A stretch of DNA of 23,098 bases, taken from NCBI GenBank assembly GCA_023416275.1, contig JAEZIB010000028.1:1-23098 (forward strand), written 5' to 3'. Shown in pieces: positions 14,863 through 21,958 of the stretch. This DNA comes from Bacillota bacterium (GTDB taxonomy: Bacteria; Bacillota; Clostridia; Acetivibrionales; DSM-1351). Each line of letters starts with the position of its first letter. Positions within the stretch are counted from its first letter, which is position 1. The position numbers and the translations under genes are program-made. The notes under the pieces were generated by a model that ran no database searches, was not told the DNA's origin, and worked only from the letters and a program-made list of their open reading frames with translations.

Positions 14863-15654
14863 TTAAACTGTTAGGTCTCTTCTATTATGGAAAACCAAAG
14901 CCGCACACAGCGCTGTTAAAATAACTACTGCAGCTATAACTGTATAGGGTAAACTAATTCCAATATCCATAACGGTTTTTGCCCCGAAGTACTTAAATGG
15001 TGTAAAAAACCTAACAAAAGCCAACTTTTCATTCAAATCTGTAACAACAGAAAGCAAATATGTAATTATTACCACCATAGAAGCTATCCCTGTTGCTGAT
15101 TTACTATTTTTAACAATTACAGATACTGCCATACCAATAGAAATGAATAGAAGCTGAATTATCAACATTCCAAACATAAGCAATAAAATGTCATTTGTAA
15201 TATTATCTTTAGATACTTTTGCTAATACACCTATCGAGACCAATAGGGCTACTATATTCAAGATAAGAATATTAGAAATAACAGCTAAAAACTTTTCTGT
15301 TATTATCCTAGTTCGAGAAACAGGCCTTACATATAAAAATTCAAAGGTTCTATCTCTCTCCTCTTTTGATATAATACCTGCACCTAAAACTGCTGCATGC
15401 AAAGAAGCAGAAAGAAGGATATAAAGAAATAACACTCTATAGAAACCTATTGCTGTTGAAATATCAAAGCCTGCAAAACCAAAGAGAGCCTGTATAGATT
15501 TCGGCATTGAAGCTACTAATTCATTTATTGACTGTCCAGAACTTTCCATTCCTGAAAATTTACCAATACCCAATGCAATAAGTAAAGCCATACCTATTGA
15601 CCAAAAAATAAGTGATTTTATATTTGCCTTAATCTCACGCAAAAAAATTATCAT
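14863..15654 (-). CDS. ABC-2 type transporter permease (second permease)
   Basis: 263 residues from ATG 15654-15652, preceded by GGAGG; the frame runs upstream for 56 codons through a repeat but without a plausible start. Six hydrophobic segments (about 17-36, 70-100, 120-145, 150-172, 178-205, 230-255) and a cytoplasmic loop with EERDRTFEFLYVRPVSRTRI, the family's coupling-helix region. It is a paralogue of the permease at 15744 (compare ESSRKTCDFIFVKPVSRIKV there). With the ATPase at 16968 it should form a heterodimeric exporter of the bacitracin/multidrug-resistance (BcrAB-like) or lantibiotic-immunity sort; the substrate is not visible. Its leader closely resembles that of the ATPase gene. 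Confidence 0.9.
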   Translation of the reverse strand: MIIFLREIKANIKSLIFWSIGMALLIALGIGKFSGMESSGQSINELVASMPKSIQALFGFAGFDISTAIGFYRVLFLYILLSASLHAAVLGAGIISKEERDRTFEFLYVRPVSRTRIITEKFLAVISNILILNIVALLVSIGVLAKVSKDNITNDILLLMFGMLIIQLLFISIGMAVSVIVKNSKSATGIASMVVIITYLLSVVTDLNEKLAFVRFFTPFKYFGAKTVMDIGISLPYTVIAAVVILTALCAALVFHNRRDLTV

Positions 15655-15712
15655 ACTAACCTCCACGCCCACTTTAGGCAGAAAAAATATAGTAGCACTA
15701 TGTTCGTACAAA
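15655..15712 (-). promoter_or_regulatory. Leader of second permease, homologous to the ATPase leader
   Basis: Read on minus: TTTGTACGAACATAGT, then GCTACTATATTTTTTCTGCC, TAAAGTGGGCGTGGAGGTTAG and the ATG. The last 45 nt align with the leader of the ABC ATPase gene (17844-17887) with few differences and one gap, and the upstream TTTGTAC block aligns with 17977-17993. Confidence 0.6.
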
Positions 15713-15717
15713 CCTTG

Positions 15718-15744
15718 TTTTCGAGCTTTTCGAGCTTTTCGAGC
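15718..15744 (+). repeat. Three tandem TTTTCGAGC units
   Basis: TTTTCGAGC is repeated three times without interruption (15718-15726, 15727-15735, 15736-15744), the last touching the stop codon of the upstream permease gene. The unit is the same GCTCGAAAA that occurs next to ATGTTCGTACAAA-like blocks at 7033-7074 and 22967-22994, so it is probably expansion within a dispersed repeat. Confidence 0.85.
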
Positions 15745-16541
15745 TATGCGCAATGGATGTCTTTTTTGTTGTAGTAAAATAACGATATAGCAATAAATAA
15801 CACAATAGCAGCGACAGCACATAAAAGCATACTAAGTTCAAAATGTCCATGTTCTATTATGTAATTCGGACTAAAGTATGTTAGGAAGGAAATATATTTA
15901 AGTTTATCGTCCCCAAAGGCATTTACTATTAAGGAAATTGTAAAAAAAGCCATTACAGTGCCTAATGAAACAGCTGTAGTTCCCTTTATTTTCTTTGCTA
16001 TTGCCGCACAAAAGAAGCCCAAAGCTGCAAAAATAAGCTGAATAAATATAATTGATATAGAAATCAGTAAAAATACTTTCATATCAAAAGCCTTTGTTTC
16101 CGCCATAGTAGCACTAATTATAGCTATTGGTATTATAAATATATCAGTAATAAGGATGCTAGTAATTGCCGCTGCTAATTTAGAAATAAGCACTTTTATT
16201 CTTGAAACAGGCTTAACAAAAATAAAATCACAGGTCTTCCTAGAACTTTCCTTTGCCAATACATCAACGCCAAATTTCATAGCTTGAATTGCAGCACAAA
16301 GGTTTATATAAACTAAACAAAAAGCATAATATCCATTAATTGATGTAACCAAATCAATAGTAGCTCCAAGAGCACTTAATACCTCTGGAGGATAGTTTTT
16401 TATTATTAACATAAACTGATCGGCATCCTTAGCAAGTCCAGGATATAAAGCAAAAAGAAATACAATTAGTCCTATAATTGAAATAGTCCATATTAATGTA
16501 TTTTTGAATAAACTTTTTAATTCTTGAATGTATATATTCAT
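15744..16541 (-). CDS. ABC-2 type transporter permease (first permease)
   Basis: 265 residues. Start ATG 16541-16539 has AGGAGG 6 nt upstream. Six hydrophobic segments (about 14-35, 60-90, 110-140, 150-178, 182-204, 235-256) with the coupling-helix region KESSRKTCDFIFVKPVSRIK between segments two and three. It is the closest relative in the window of the permease at 14863, so the transporter is probably a heterodimer of the two with the ATPase. It lies 90 nt before the second permease; the spacer holds the tandem TTTTCGAGC repeat. The 426-nt gap from the ATPase stop is unusually long for subunits of one transporter. Confidence 0.9.
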   Translation of the reverse strand: MNIYIQELKSLFKNTLIWTISIIGLIVFLFALYPGLAKDADQFMLIIKNYPPEVLSALGATIDLVTSINGYYAFCLVYINLCAAIQAMKFGVDVLAKESSRKTCDFIFVKPVSRIKVLISKLAAAITSILITDIFIIPIAIISATMAETKAFDMKVFLLISISIIFIQLIFAALGFFCAAIAKKIKGTTAVSLGTVMAFFTISLIVNAFGDDKLKYISFLTYFSPNYIIEHGHFELSMLLCAVAAIVLFIAISLFYYNKKDIHCA

Positions 16542-16967
16542 GTTTGCCTCCTGACGATGAAATGAAACACAAAGCTGCGTTCAAAGTTTGGCTAAAAATG
16601 TAAATTTTGTCACCTACAATTTCAATTAGTAAGTTAATTTAGTTACTCAAGCTTCTCAGTTGAATGTACTACATAAAGCCTAGTAATATCAGGTGTGGTA
16701 GCAATATCAAATGAAAAGTAAATAATTTTATAAGATAAGTTAGTTTGCTGCACAACAAGTCATTTGTAATCTTGAGCATGGCTCTACTTTTCATCCGGAA
16801 GTTGGGTTAGAAATAATTGTATGAATTAGTTGTATGATAAAAGCTTACTGAATAATACAATTTTAGTATTTATGGTTCCTAGCACTTACTAATTCTAGCA
16901 ATTATTTTGGCAACAAACCATTGATAATTCTACCGCACCAATAGATTTTTTATGTGCGAAGTTTGAG
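16542..16967. other. Long spacer inside the ABC transporter locus
   Basis: No usable frame on either strand. The part next to the ATPase stop is occupied by copy B of the 68-bp repeat (16896-16965); the part next to the permease contains AAAGCTGCGTTCAAAG, faintly like the CAAACTGCGTTAA blocks of the other repeat family. The middle (about 16610-16890) shows nothing recognisable and may contain a separate promoter for the permeases. Confidence 0.6.
16896..16965 (-). repeat. Dispersed 68-bp repeat, copy B
   Basis: Read on minus: CTTCGCACATAAAAAATCTA, then AATTATCAATGGTTTGTTGC and CAAAATAATTGCTAG. It begins 3 nt after the ABC ATPase stop codon. It aligns with copies A and C throughout, with the block TTATCAATGGTTT identical in all three. 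Confidence 0.75.
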
Positions 16968-17843
16968 TTAATTATAATAATGCATAAAAATTTCCTCTAA
17001 ATCAGGCTCTTCAATATTAATATTCACTAAACTTAATGCAGCAAGTTTCTTCATAATAAAGTCTATATTACCCTTATAAATAAAGCTTATATTATTATCT
17101 ATTATATCAAGCTTATTTACACCGTCAAAATTAAAATAATCTTTACTAATGGTGCTTTGAGTTTCACAAGATATTTTTTTATAACTGTTTTCTCGTAGCT
17201 CATTAATTTTTTCAGTTCTAATTATTTTACCTTCTTTAATTATTGCAACTCGGTCACAGAGCTTCTGTACTTCACTCAAAATATGAGAAGAAAAGAAAAC
17301 GGTAGCACCCTTTTTATTTTCTTGCTCTATTATCTCAAAAAATTTCTGTTGCATTAGTGGATCTAGTCCACTTGTTGGTTCGTCTAGAATAATAAGCTTA
17401 GGGCTGTGTAAAAGTCCTTGAACAATTCCTACCTTTTTTCTGTTTCCAAAGGATAAATCATCTATTTTTTTGTTTTGGTCAAGTTCTAAAATTGTGCAAA
17501 GCTCACTTATTCTCTTTGTACAGTCCTTTTTATAAAAGGATGCAGAATATCTAAGCAAATCCTTGACTTTCATATTATCATAATAGAATACCTCACTTGG
17601 CAAATATCCAATATCTTTGGCTATCTCCTTTGAGTACCTTATACAGTCCTTTCCAAATATACTGCCATTTCCTGATGTTGGATAAATGAGAGCAAGCAAG
17701 GTTCTTATTGTAGTTGATTTTCCAGCACCATTTGGTCCAATAAAACCAAAAACCTCACCTTCATCAACCTCTAAATTTACATTCTCAATTCCTCTCACAT
17801 TTCCATAGTATTTGGTTAAGTTTTCTGCTTTAAGTACACTCAT
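16968..17843 (-). CDS. ABC transporter ATP-binding protein
   Basis: 291 residues from ATG 17843-17841, which has GGGAGGT upstream; ten further in-frame codons exist but their start has no such site. It powers the two ABC-2 permeases encoded downstream. Walker A GPNGAGKST (36-44), Q-loop region near 80-85, signature LSFGNRKKVG (130-139), Walker B LIILDEPTSGLDP (150-162) and switch His187 (SSHILSE). The signature reads LSFGN where LSGGQ is standard; such variants are known in BcrA/DrrA-like ATPases. Residues about 215-291 form the small C-terminal domain usual for that group. It is probably the first gene of the locus and has a long leader (17844-18214) with possible regulatory pairing. Confidence 0.95.
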   Translation of the reverse strand: MSVLKAENLTKYYGNVRGIENVNLEVDEGEVFGFIGPNGAGKSTTIRTLLALIYPTSGNGSIFGKDCIRYSKEIAKDIGYLPSEVFYYDNMKVKDLLRYSASFYKKDCTKRISELCTILELDQNKKIDDLSFGNRKKVGIVQGLLHSPKLIILDEPTSGLDPLMQQKFFEIIEQENKKGATVFFSSHILSEVQKLCDRVAIIKEGKIIRTEKINELRENSYKKISCETQSTISKDYFNFDGVNKLDIIDNNISFIYKGNIDFIMKKLAALSLVNINIEEPDLEEIFMHYYN

Positions 17844-18010
17844 ACTAACCTCCCACGCCCCATCTAGGCACAAAAATTTGGTAAAGCATTGGTGGAGGTA
17901 AGCCTCCTTTTGGGCATCTTTAGCTCACCTACAGACTTTGGATAATCCGCTTGCTGGTTTGCTTTACTCCAAAAATCATTATGCTGGTACAAACTTTTTT
18001 AAGCTTTTCA
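17844..18010 (-). promoter_or_regulatory. Leader of the ABC ATPase gene with possible ribosome-site-pairing hairpin
   Basis: The 45 nt before the ATG and the block TTTGTACCAGCATAATG (17993-17977) match the leader of the second permease, but here about 89 extra nt (17888-17976) lie between them. That extra segment carries GGAGG-CTTA-CCTCC on minus (17907-17894). Its ACCTCC can pair either with the GGAGG just before it or with the GGAGGT of the gene's own ribosome-binding site (17853-17848), so two exclusive structures are possible. Confidence 0.4.
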
Positions 18011-18068
18011 TACCTAGCACAAAATATTTGTAAAAAATCCACACTCATAGATATAAAGTTATAATATA

Positions 18069-18107
18069 AATACCCTACATATCTTATAATTTAGTATATA
18101 GGGTATT
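18069..18107. other. Hairpin in the spacer between ABC and oxidoreductase loci
   Basis: AATACCCTA (18069-18077) pairs with TAGGGTATT (18099-18107), and ATAT blocks continue the stem inward after a bulge. The plus-strand side is followed by ACATATTTTTAC, the minus side by an A/T mixture, so it is a poor terminator by sequence. The rest of 18011-18143 shows nothing recognisable. Confidence 0.4.
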
Positions 18108-18143
18108 ACATATTTTTACAACTTTAAATTATTTTATTCAATT

Positions 18144-18212
18144 CAAGAAATTATTTTTGCATTAAACCATTGATAAGACTCCCAGGTCGATAAACTTTAT
18201 GTGCGAAAGTTG
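18144..18212 (-). repeat. Dispersed 68-bp repeat, copy C
   Basis: Read on minus: CAACTTTCGCACATAAAG, TTTATCGACC, then GTCTTATCAATGGTTTAATG and AAAAATAATTTCTTG. It begins 3 nt after the stop of the oxidoreductase gamma gene. Like copy B it starts right behind a stop codon and in the same orientation relative to the gene. Confidence 0.75.
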
Positions 18213-18214
18213 AT

Positions 18215-18748
18215 CTATAAATCCTGACCAACAACAAGAGCTTTCATTTCTTCAGGAATCATAAAATGCTTCTTCTCAGGGAGAACCTTTTTGAGTGCTG
18301 CTTCAAAACTTTCATTTTTAACAATACCTGTTTTCCCTAACAATTTTCCTAGAATAATAATGTTTGCATAAGTAAGATTTCCCATATCTGAAGCCATTTC
18401 TGTTGCAGGAACTCCAATAAACTCCACATCAGTTCTTTGAGACTTTGCCTCAACTAATGAACTATTTGTAATAATTAAGCCACCCGTTGCAATTTTCTTT
18501 TCAAATTTTTCCAAAGATGGACCATTCATAGCAATCAAAGCATTTGGATAATCTATTATTGGTGAACCTATCGGATCATCAGAAATAACAATACTACAGT
18601 TAGCAGTACCGCCTCTCATTTCAGGTCCATAAGATGGAAGCCATGAAACATGTTTTCCTTCTAGCATTCCAGCATATGCAAGTAATTTACCTGCAGATAG
18701 TATACCCTGTCCACCAAAACCAGCAATTATTAAATCAAGCTGTTTCAT
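18215..18748 (-). CDS. 2-oxoacid:ferredoxin oxidoreductase, gamma subunit
   Basis: 177 residues, a stand-alone gamma (catalytic-domain) subunit of a 2-oxoacid:acceptor oxidoreductase. The N-terminal GFGGQGILSAGKLLAYAG (10-27) is the hallmark of the family, followed by SWLPSYGPEMRGGTANC (about 35-51), also conserved. Start ATG 18748-18746; its ribosome-binding site GGAGGTG lies in the last codons of the beta gene, whose TAG ends 3 nt before this ATG, so translation is coupled. Together with ferredoxin, alpha and beta subunits it oxidatively decarboxylates a 2-oxoacid to an acyl-CoA while reducing ferredoxin. Last gene of the operon; a dispersed repeat follows at once. Confidence 0.94.
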   Translation of the reverse strand: MKQLDLIIAGFGGQGILSAGKLLAYAGMLEGKHVSWLPSYGPEMRGGTANCSIVISDDPIGSPIIDYPNALIAMNGPSLEKFEKKIATGGLIITNSSLVEAKSQRTDVEFIGVPATEMASDMGNLTYANIIILGKLLGKTGIVKNESFEAALKKVLPEKKHFMIPEEMKALVVGQDL

Positions 18749-18751
18749 TCC

Positions 18752-19498
18752 CTACACCTCCAAATCCTTTCCCTTAAATACACCTAGAGGATAGTGCGGC
18801 AACATATTTTCCTCTAACCATTTAAGTGAATCTACAGGATTCAGACCCCAGTTTGTTGGGCAAGTTGAAAGCACCTCAACAATAGAGAATCCCTTATTAG
18901 CATTTTGTACTTGAAATGCCTTTTTAATAGCTGCTTTTGTTTTCTTAATATTCTTTACATCATGTACAGAAGTTCTTTCTACATATACAGCACCCTCTAA
19001 TGTAGAAAGCATTTCACACACGCTTATTGGAAATCCATGTGTTTCAGACTTTCTCCCATATGGCGAGGTTGTTGTAACTTGACCTAATAAGGTTGTAGGA
19101 GCCATCTGACCGGATGTCATACCATAAATAGCATTATTAACAAATATTGTGGTGATTTTTTCTCCTCTAGCAGCAGCATGAACAATTTCAGCTGTTCCTA
19201 TAGCTGCTAAATCTCCATCTCCCTGATAAGTAAATACATAATTGTCAGGATGAACTCTTTTTACTCCTGTAGCTACAGCTGGAGCTCTACCATGAGCAGC
19301 TTGTACCATATCACAGTTGTAGTATTCATAATTATTATATGCGCAACCAACAGGCGAAACTCCTATTGTAATACCCTCTATATCTAATTCATCAATTACC
19401 TCTGCTATTAGTCTGTGAATTATACCGTGAGTACAACCAGGACAATAGTGAAGTTCTTTTTCTTTTAATGCATGTGGCCTTTTAAACACAATTGCCAT
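18752..19498 (-). CDS. 2-oxoacid:ferredoxin oxidoreductase, beta subunit (TPP-binding)
   Basis: 248 residues. It binds thiamine pyrophosphate: GDGDLAAIGTAEIVHAAARG (93-112) followed by FVNNAIYGMTSGQMAPTT (119-136) is the TPP/Mg motif. HYCPGCTHG (17-25) carries two of the cysteines that in this family help hold an iron-sulfur centre; C52 and C62 are further candidates. Start ATG 19498-19496 has GGAGGG 7 nt upstream. It lies 23 nt after the alpha gene and 3 nt before gamma. Family members using 2-oxoglutarate (Kor) and branched-chain 2-oxoacids (Vor) look alike, so the substrate is left open. Confidence 0.95.
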   Translation of the reverse strand: MAIVFKRPHALKEKELHYCPGCTHGIIHRLIAEVIDELDIEGITIGVSPVGCAYNNYEYYNCDMVQAAHGRAPAVATGVKRVHPDNYVFTYQGDGDLAAIGTAEIVHAAARGEKITTIFVNNAIYGMTSGQMAPTTLLGQVTTTSPYGRKSETHGFPISVCEMLSTLEGAVYVERTSVHDVKNIKKTKAAIKKAFQVQNANKGFSIVEVLSTCPTNWGLNPVDSLKWLEENMLPHYPLGVFKGKDLEV

Positions 19499-19521
19499 TT
19501 CTTACCCTCCATTCTTAAACT

Positions 19522-20580
19522 CTATTTATTTAAGATTCTCTTAATTTCATTTAAAATTTCAATTTGACTAGGTATTACTCCGCCTGTACGTCCATAGAAG
19601 TGAACAGGACATTTACCGTTAATTGCAAGGCGTACATCTTCTACCATCTGGCCAGCACTTAATTCAACGCTCAGAAATGCTTTCGGAGTCTCTGCATACT
19701 TTTCATAAGCAGCAGCTGGGAATGGATAAAGTGTTATCGGACGAATCAGACCAACTTTAATACCTTCCTTATCAGCCATCTTAATAACATTTTTTATTAT
19801 ACGAGCAACAGTACCATATGCAGTAACAATAATATCTGCATCCTCACAATTATATGTCTCAACTAGAACTTCATTCTGTTCAACTTGTCTATATTTTGCT
19901 TGAAGCTTATTGTTAAGACCCTCAAGCACTTCTGGTTGAATATATATTGAAGTAATATCATTATCATCTCTCTGCATCTTTGTACCAGTACAAGCCCATT
20001 TCTTGTCGTCCTGATAGATTTCTTCTTTATCTTTAAATTCAACTGCTTCCATCATCTGACCTAACATACCGTCACCTAAAATCATAACAAGCATTCTATA
20101 TTTGTCAGCAAGATTAAAAGCTTCAACAGTTAACTCATATAATTCTTGTACACTTGAAGGAGCAAGAACTATATTTTTATAGTCACCGTGTCCTCCTCCT
20201 TTACATGCTTGGAAGTAGTCACACTGTGCTGCTTGAATACCTCCTAAACCAGGACCGCAGCGTACAATATTTACTAATACTGCTGGAAGCTCTGCTCCTG
20301 CTATATAGGAAATACCTTCCTGCTTCAAACTTACTCCTGGGCTGGATGATGATGTCATAACACGAGCACCTGCTGCTGCTGCACCATACACCATATTTAT
20401 TGCTGCAACTTCACTTTCAGCCTGAAGAAAGGTACCATTTACTTTCGGCATTACTTTTGCCATATAATGAGCAATCTCTGTTTGTGGTGTGATAGGATAT
20501 CCGAAATAATGTCTACAACCAGCTCTTAATGCGGCTTCTGCTATTACCTCATTACCCTTCATTAATAATTTCTCTGCCAT
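19522..20580 (-). CDS. vorB: 2-oxoacid:ferredoxin oxidoreductase, alpha subunit (VorB/KorA type)
   Basis: 352 residues, the separate alpha subunit holding the pyrimidine-binding half of the TPP site and transketolase C-terminal domain. Family blocks: KGNEVIAEAALRAGC (8-22), HYFGYPITPQTEIAHYMA (24-41), FLQAESEVAAINMVYGAAAA (51-70), SSSSPGVSLKQEGISYIAG (76-94) and GDYKNIVLAPSSVQEL (131-146). In clostridia this type is generally named 3-methyl-2-oxobutanoate dehydrogenase subunit VorB; sequence alone does not separate branched-chain 2-oxoacids from 2-oxoglutarate. Start ATG 20580-20578 has GGAGGG 7 nt upstream. The ferredoxin gene is 105 nt upstream, beta 23 nt downstream. It likely serves amino-acid catabolism or 2-oxoacid synthesis with reduced ferredoxin. 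Confidence 0.94.
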   Translation of the reverse strand: MAEKLLMKGNEVIAEAALRAGCRHYFGYPITPQTEIAHYMAKVMPKVNGTFLQAESEVAAINMVYGAAAAGARVMTSSSSPGVSLKQEGISYIAGAELPAVLVNIVRCGPGLGGIQAAQCDYFQACKGGGHGDYKNIVLAPSSVQELYELTVEAFNLADKYRMLVMILGDGMLGQMMEAVEFKDKEEIYQDDKKWACTGTKMQRDDNDITSIYIQPEVLEGLNNKLQAKYRQVEQNEVLVETYNCEDADIIVTAYGTVARIIKNVIKMADKEGIKVGLIRPITLYPFPAAAYEKYAETPKAFLSVELSAGQMVEDVRLAINGKCPVHFYGRTGGVIPSQIEILNEIKRILNK

Positions 20581-20685
20581 TTCTTTCCCTCCAAAATAGT
20601 CATCTTTAATGACACATAATAACTTATTAAAAAATTTATACTAGTTCGTAGCTTATAATTTTAATGTTAATTCTTTGAATTAGTA

Positions 20686-20892
20686 CTACTTTTCAACTTC
20701 AATAACGCAATCAGGACAAATTGTAGCACAAAAAGCACAACTAATGCATTTATCAATCTCATCTACGCCAGCAGGATGAAATCCTTTCTGATTTAATTTA
20801 TCAGATTTCATTATGACAATTTTCTTTGGGCATACTGTTACGCAAAGCTTACAGCCTTTGCATCTTTCCTCATGGAATATTACTTTTGCCAT
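20686..20892 (-). CDS. 4Fe-4S ferredoxin-type subunit of the 2-oxoacid oxidoreductase (delta)
   Basis: 68 residues from ATG 20892-20890 (MAKVIFHEERC), with GAGG 9 nt upstream; a TTG two codons earlier would overlap the spacing region. Two complete cluster motifs, CKGCKLCVTVCP (residues 11-22) and CISCAFCATICP (48-59), predict two [4Fe-4S] clusters that accept electrons from the TPP enzyme and pass them to soluble ferredoxin. The 25 residues between them are longer than in a plain clostridial ferredoxin, as usual for delta subunits. First gene of the operon; a 283-nt upstream region presumably holds its promoter. Confidence 0.94.
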   Translation of the reverse strand: MAKVIFHEERCKGCKLCVTVCPKKIVIMKSDKLNQKGFHPAGVDEIDKCISCAFCATICPDCVIEVEK

Positions 20893-21044
20893 TATCAAAA
20901 CCTCACTTATTTAATTAATTTATTTGATTGCTGCTTAGTTTAGAATTTTAAAGACCAAGACTATTGTTAATTATAAAACTCTTTGGCTATATTTGCAAGT
21001 TTAGCAACGTAAAACTTCAAAAATATAAAATAAAAGCATACATT

Positions 21045-21060
21045 GTTAATTATCATTAAC
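21045..21060. promoter_or_regulatory. Palindrome upstream of the oxidoreductase operon
   Basis: GTTAAT-TATC-ATTAAC is a perfect 6+4+6 palindrome 153 nt before the ferredoxin start. TTGTTAATTAT, which covers its left arm (21043-21053), occurs again at 20964-20974. It recalls clostridial Rex sites (TTGTTAA-N4-TTAACAA), but measured between the TTAA cores the spacing is two bases too long. An operator for a redox regulator is possible, not shown. Confidence 0.3.
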
Positions 21061-21175
21061 CTAAGAATGGTTAAAATTCCACATGATGTGACATAATGCA
21101 ATTATTTACATACTTTTTTTGCTGAAATATAAGTCATTTCCTTCATATCCTATTACTAATAGCAGTACAAAATTT

Positions 21176-21856
21176 CTATTTCCTATCCCAAGGCAGAAAA
21201 ATCTGTTTTCTCATGGATAATATCTCTGAACCGCTTAATTGCTCACTATTAAAACTGTTCACCAGTTCCTCCATGCCAGCTGTAATTGCTATTGGAATAC
21301 CAGTTTTTCTAGAAACCTCAGAAATAATTTCATTGCCATGAAAAATAATTTCAGGTGTTGTCTCTTCAAGCAAATTGCTGTTATTAATCAGCTTTGTAAT
21401 CTTAATATTTGCACCATCCTCAATTATTGCAATCATTTCGTATATTTTTTCAGGTGTATCAGTCATTCCTCTTTTTGTGTTAATTACAAAAAACATTTCA
21501 TAATCGTCACTAGTAATTTCTTCTTTAAATCTAGAAACAGCTTTTGCACCTAAATCCTCTCCGCCTACGTCAAGTACTACCTTGTATGTCTTGTCTTGAA
21601 ACAATGAATATATTTCTGCTGGAATTGCAGGTATATCAACATTAGTATTTGCAAATCTTGGCAAGAGAACTCTGATATTATTGCTTTCAAGTGCCTCTTT
21701 AGCATCTGCTGTCCTAAAATACGGATTTATTATATCAAAATCAACAATAGCAGTCTTAAAATCTGCTTCTGCCATTTTGAAAGCATAATTAACAGCAACC
21801 TCTGTTTTCCCGCTACCAAAATGACCAGTAAAAATATTTATACGTTTTTCAAACAT
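21176..21856 (-). CDS. P-loop ATPase (MinD/ParA-like fold) near the oxidoreductase operon
   Basis: 226 residues. Start ATG 21856-21854 has GAGGTGAT 4-5 nt upstream. Walker A GHFGSGKTE at 11-19, then VDFDIINPYFRT (38-49, the switch/adenine-side region) and VVLDVGGEDLGAKAV (about 93-107, Walker B). It belongs to the SIMIBI class of P-loop proteins but has the G-x-GSGKTE form rather than the deviant KGGxGKT of MinD. Cytoplasmic. Genes of this kind are often found just before Vor/Kor-type operons in clostridia, as here (about 280 nt upstream, same strand), which suggests a part in assembling or controlling the enzyme; that is inference. Not otherwise characterised. Confidence 0.85.
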   Translation of the reverse strand: MFEKRINIFTGHFGSGKTEVAVNYAFKMAEADFKTAIVDFDIINPYFRTADAKEALESNNIRVLLPRFANTNVDIPAIPAEIYSLFQDKTYKVVLDVGGEDLGAKAVSRFKEEITSDDYEMFFVINTKRGMTDTPEKIYEMIAIIEDGANIKITKLINNSNLLEETTPEIIFHGNEIISEVSRKTGIPIAITAGMEELVNSFNSEQLSGSEILSMRKQIFLPWDRK

Positions 21857-21908
21857 GTAATCACCTCATGTATTTATATACCCATCTTCTATTATTTAAA
21901 GCATTATA

Positions 21909-21941
21909 ACGCCTAGATTCAAAATGAAATTTTTCGATTGT
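21909..21941 (+). repeat. Second copy of the palindromic-repeat arm
   Basis: These 33 nt (ACGCCTAGATTC...TTCGATTGT) are identical to the reverse complement of 3405-3437. In that copy the second arm follows and makes a 24-bp hairpin; here the following AGAAAAATTATATT is a decayed arm that would give only a weak stem. Located 17 nt past the tcdA stop, as the other copy is near the DUF4956 stop. Confidence 0.85.
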
Positions 21942-21958
21942 AGAAAAATTATATTACA

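Noticed and set aside
15655..15822. 56-codon N-terminal extension of the second permease, encoding ARKARKARK
   Set aside because: It translates the tandem TTTTCGAGC repeat and overlaps the preceding permease gene; ATG 15654 has GGAGG in place and begins a normal permease N terminus.
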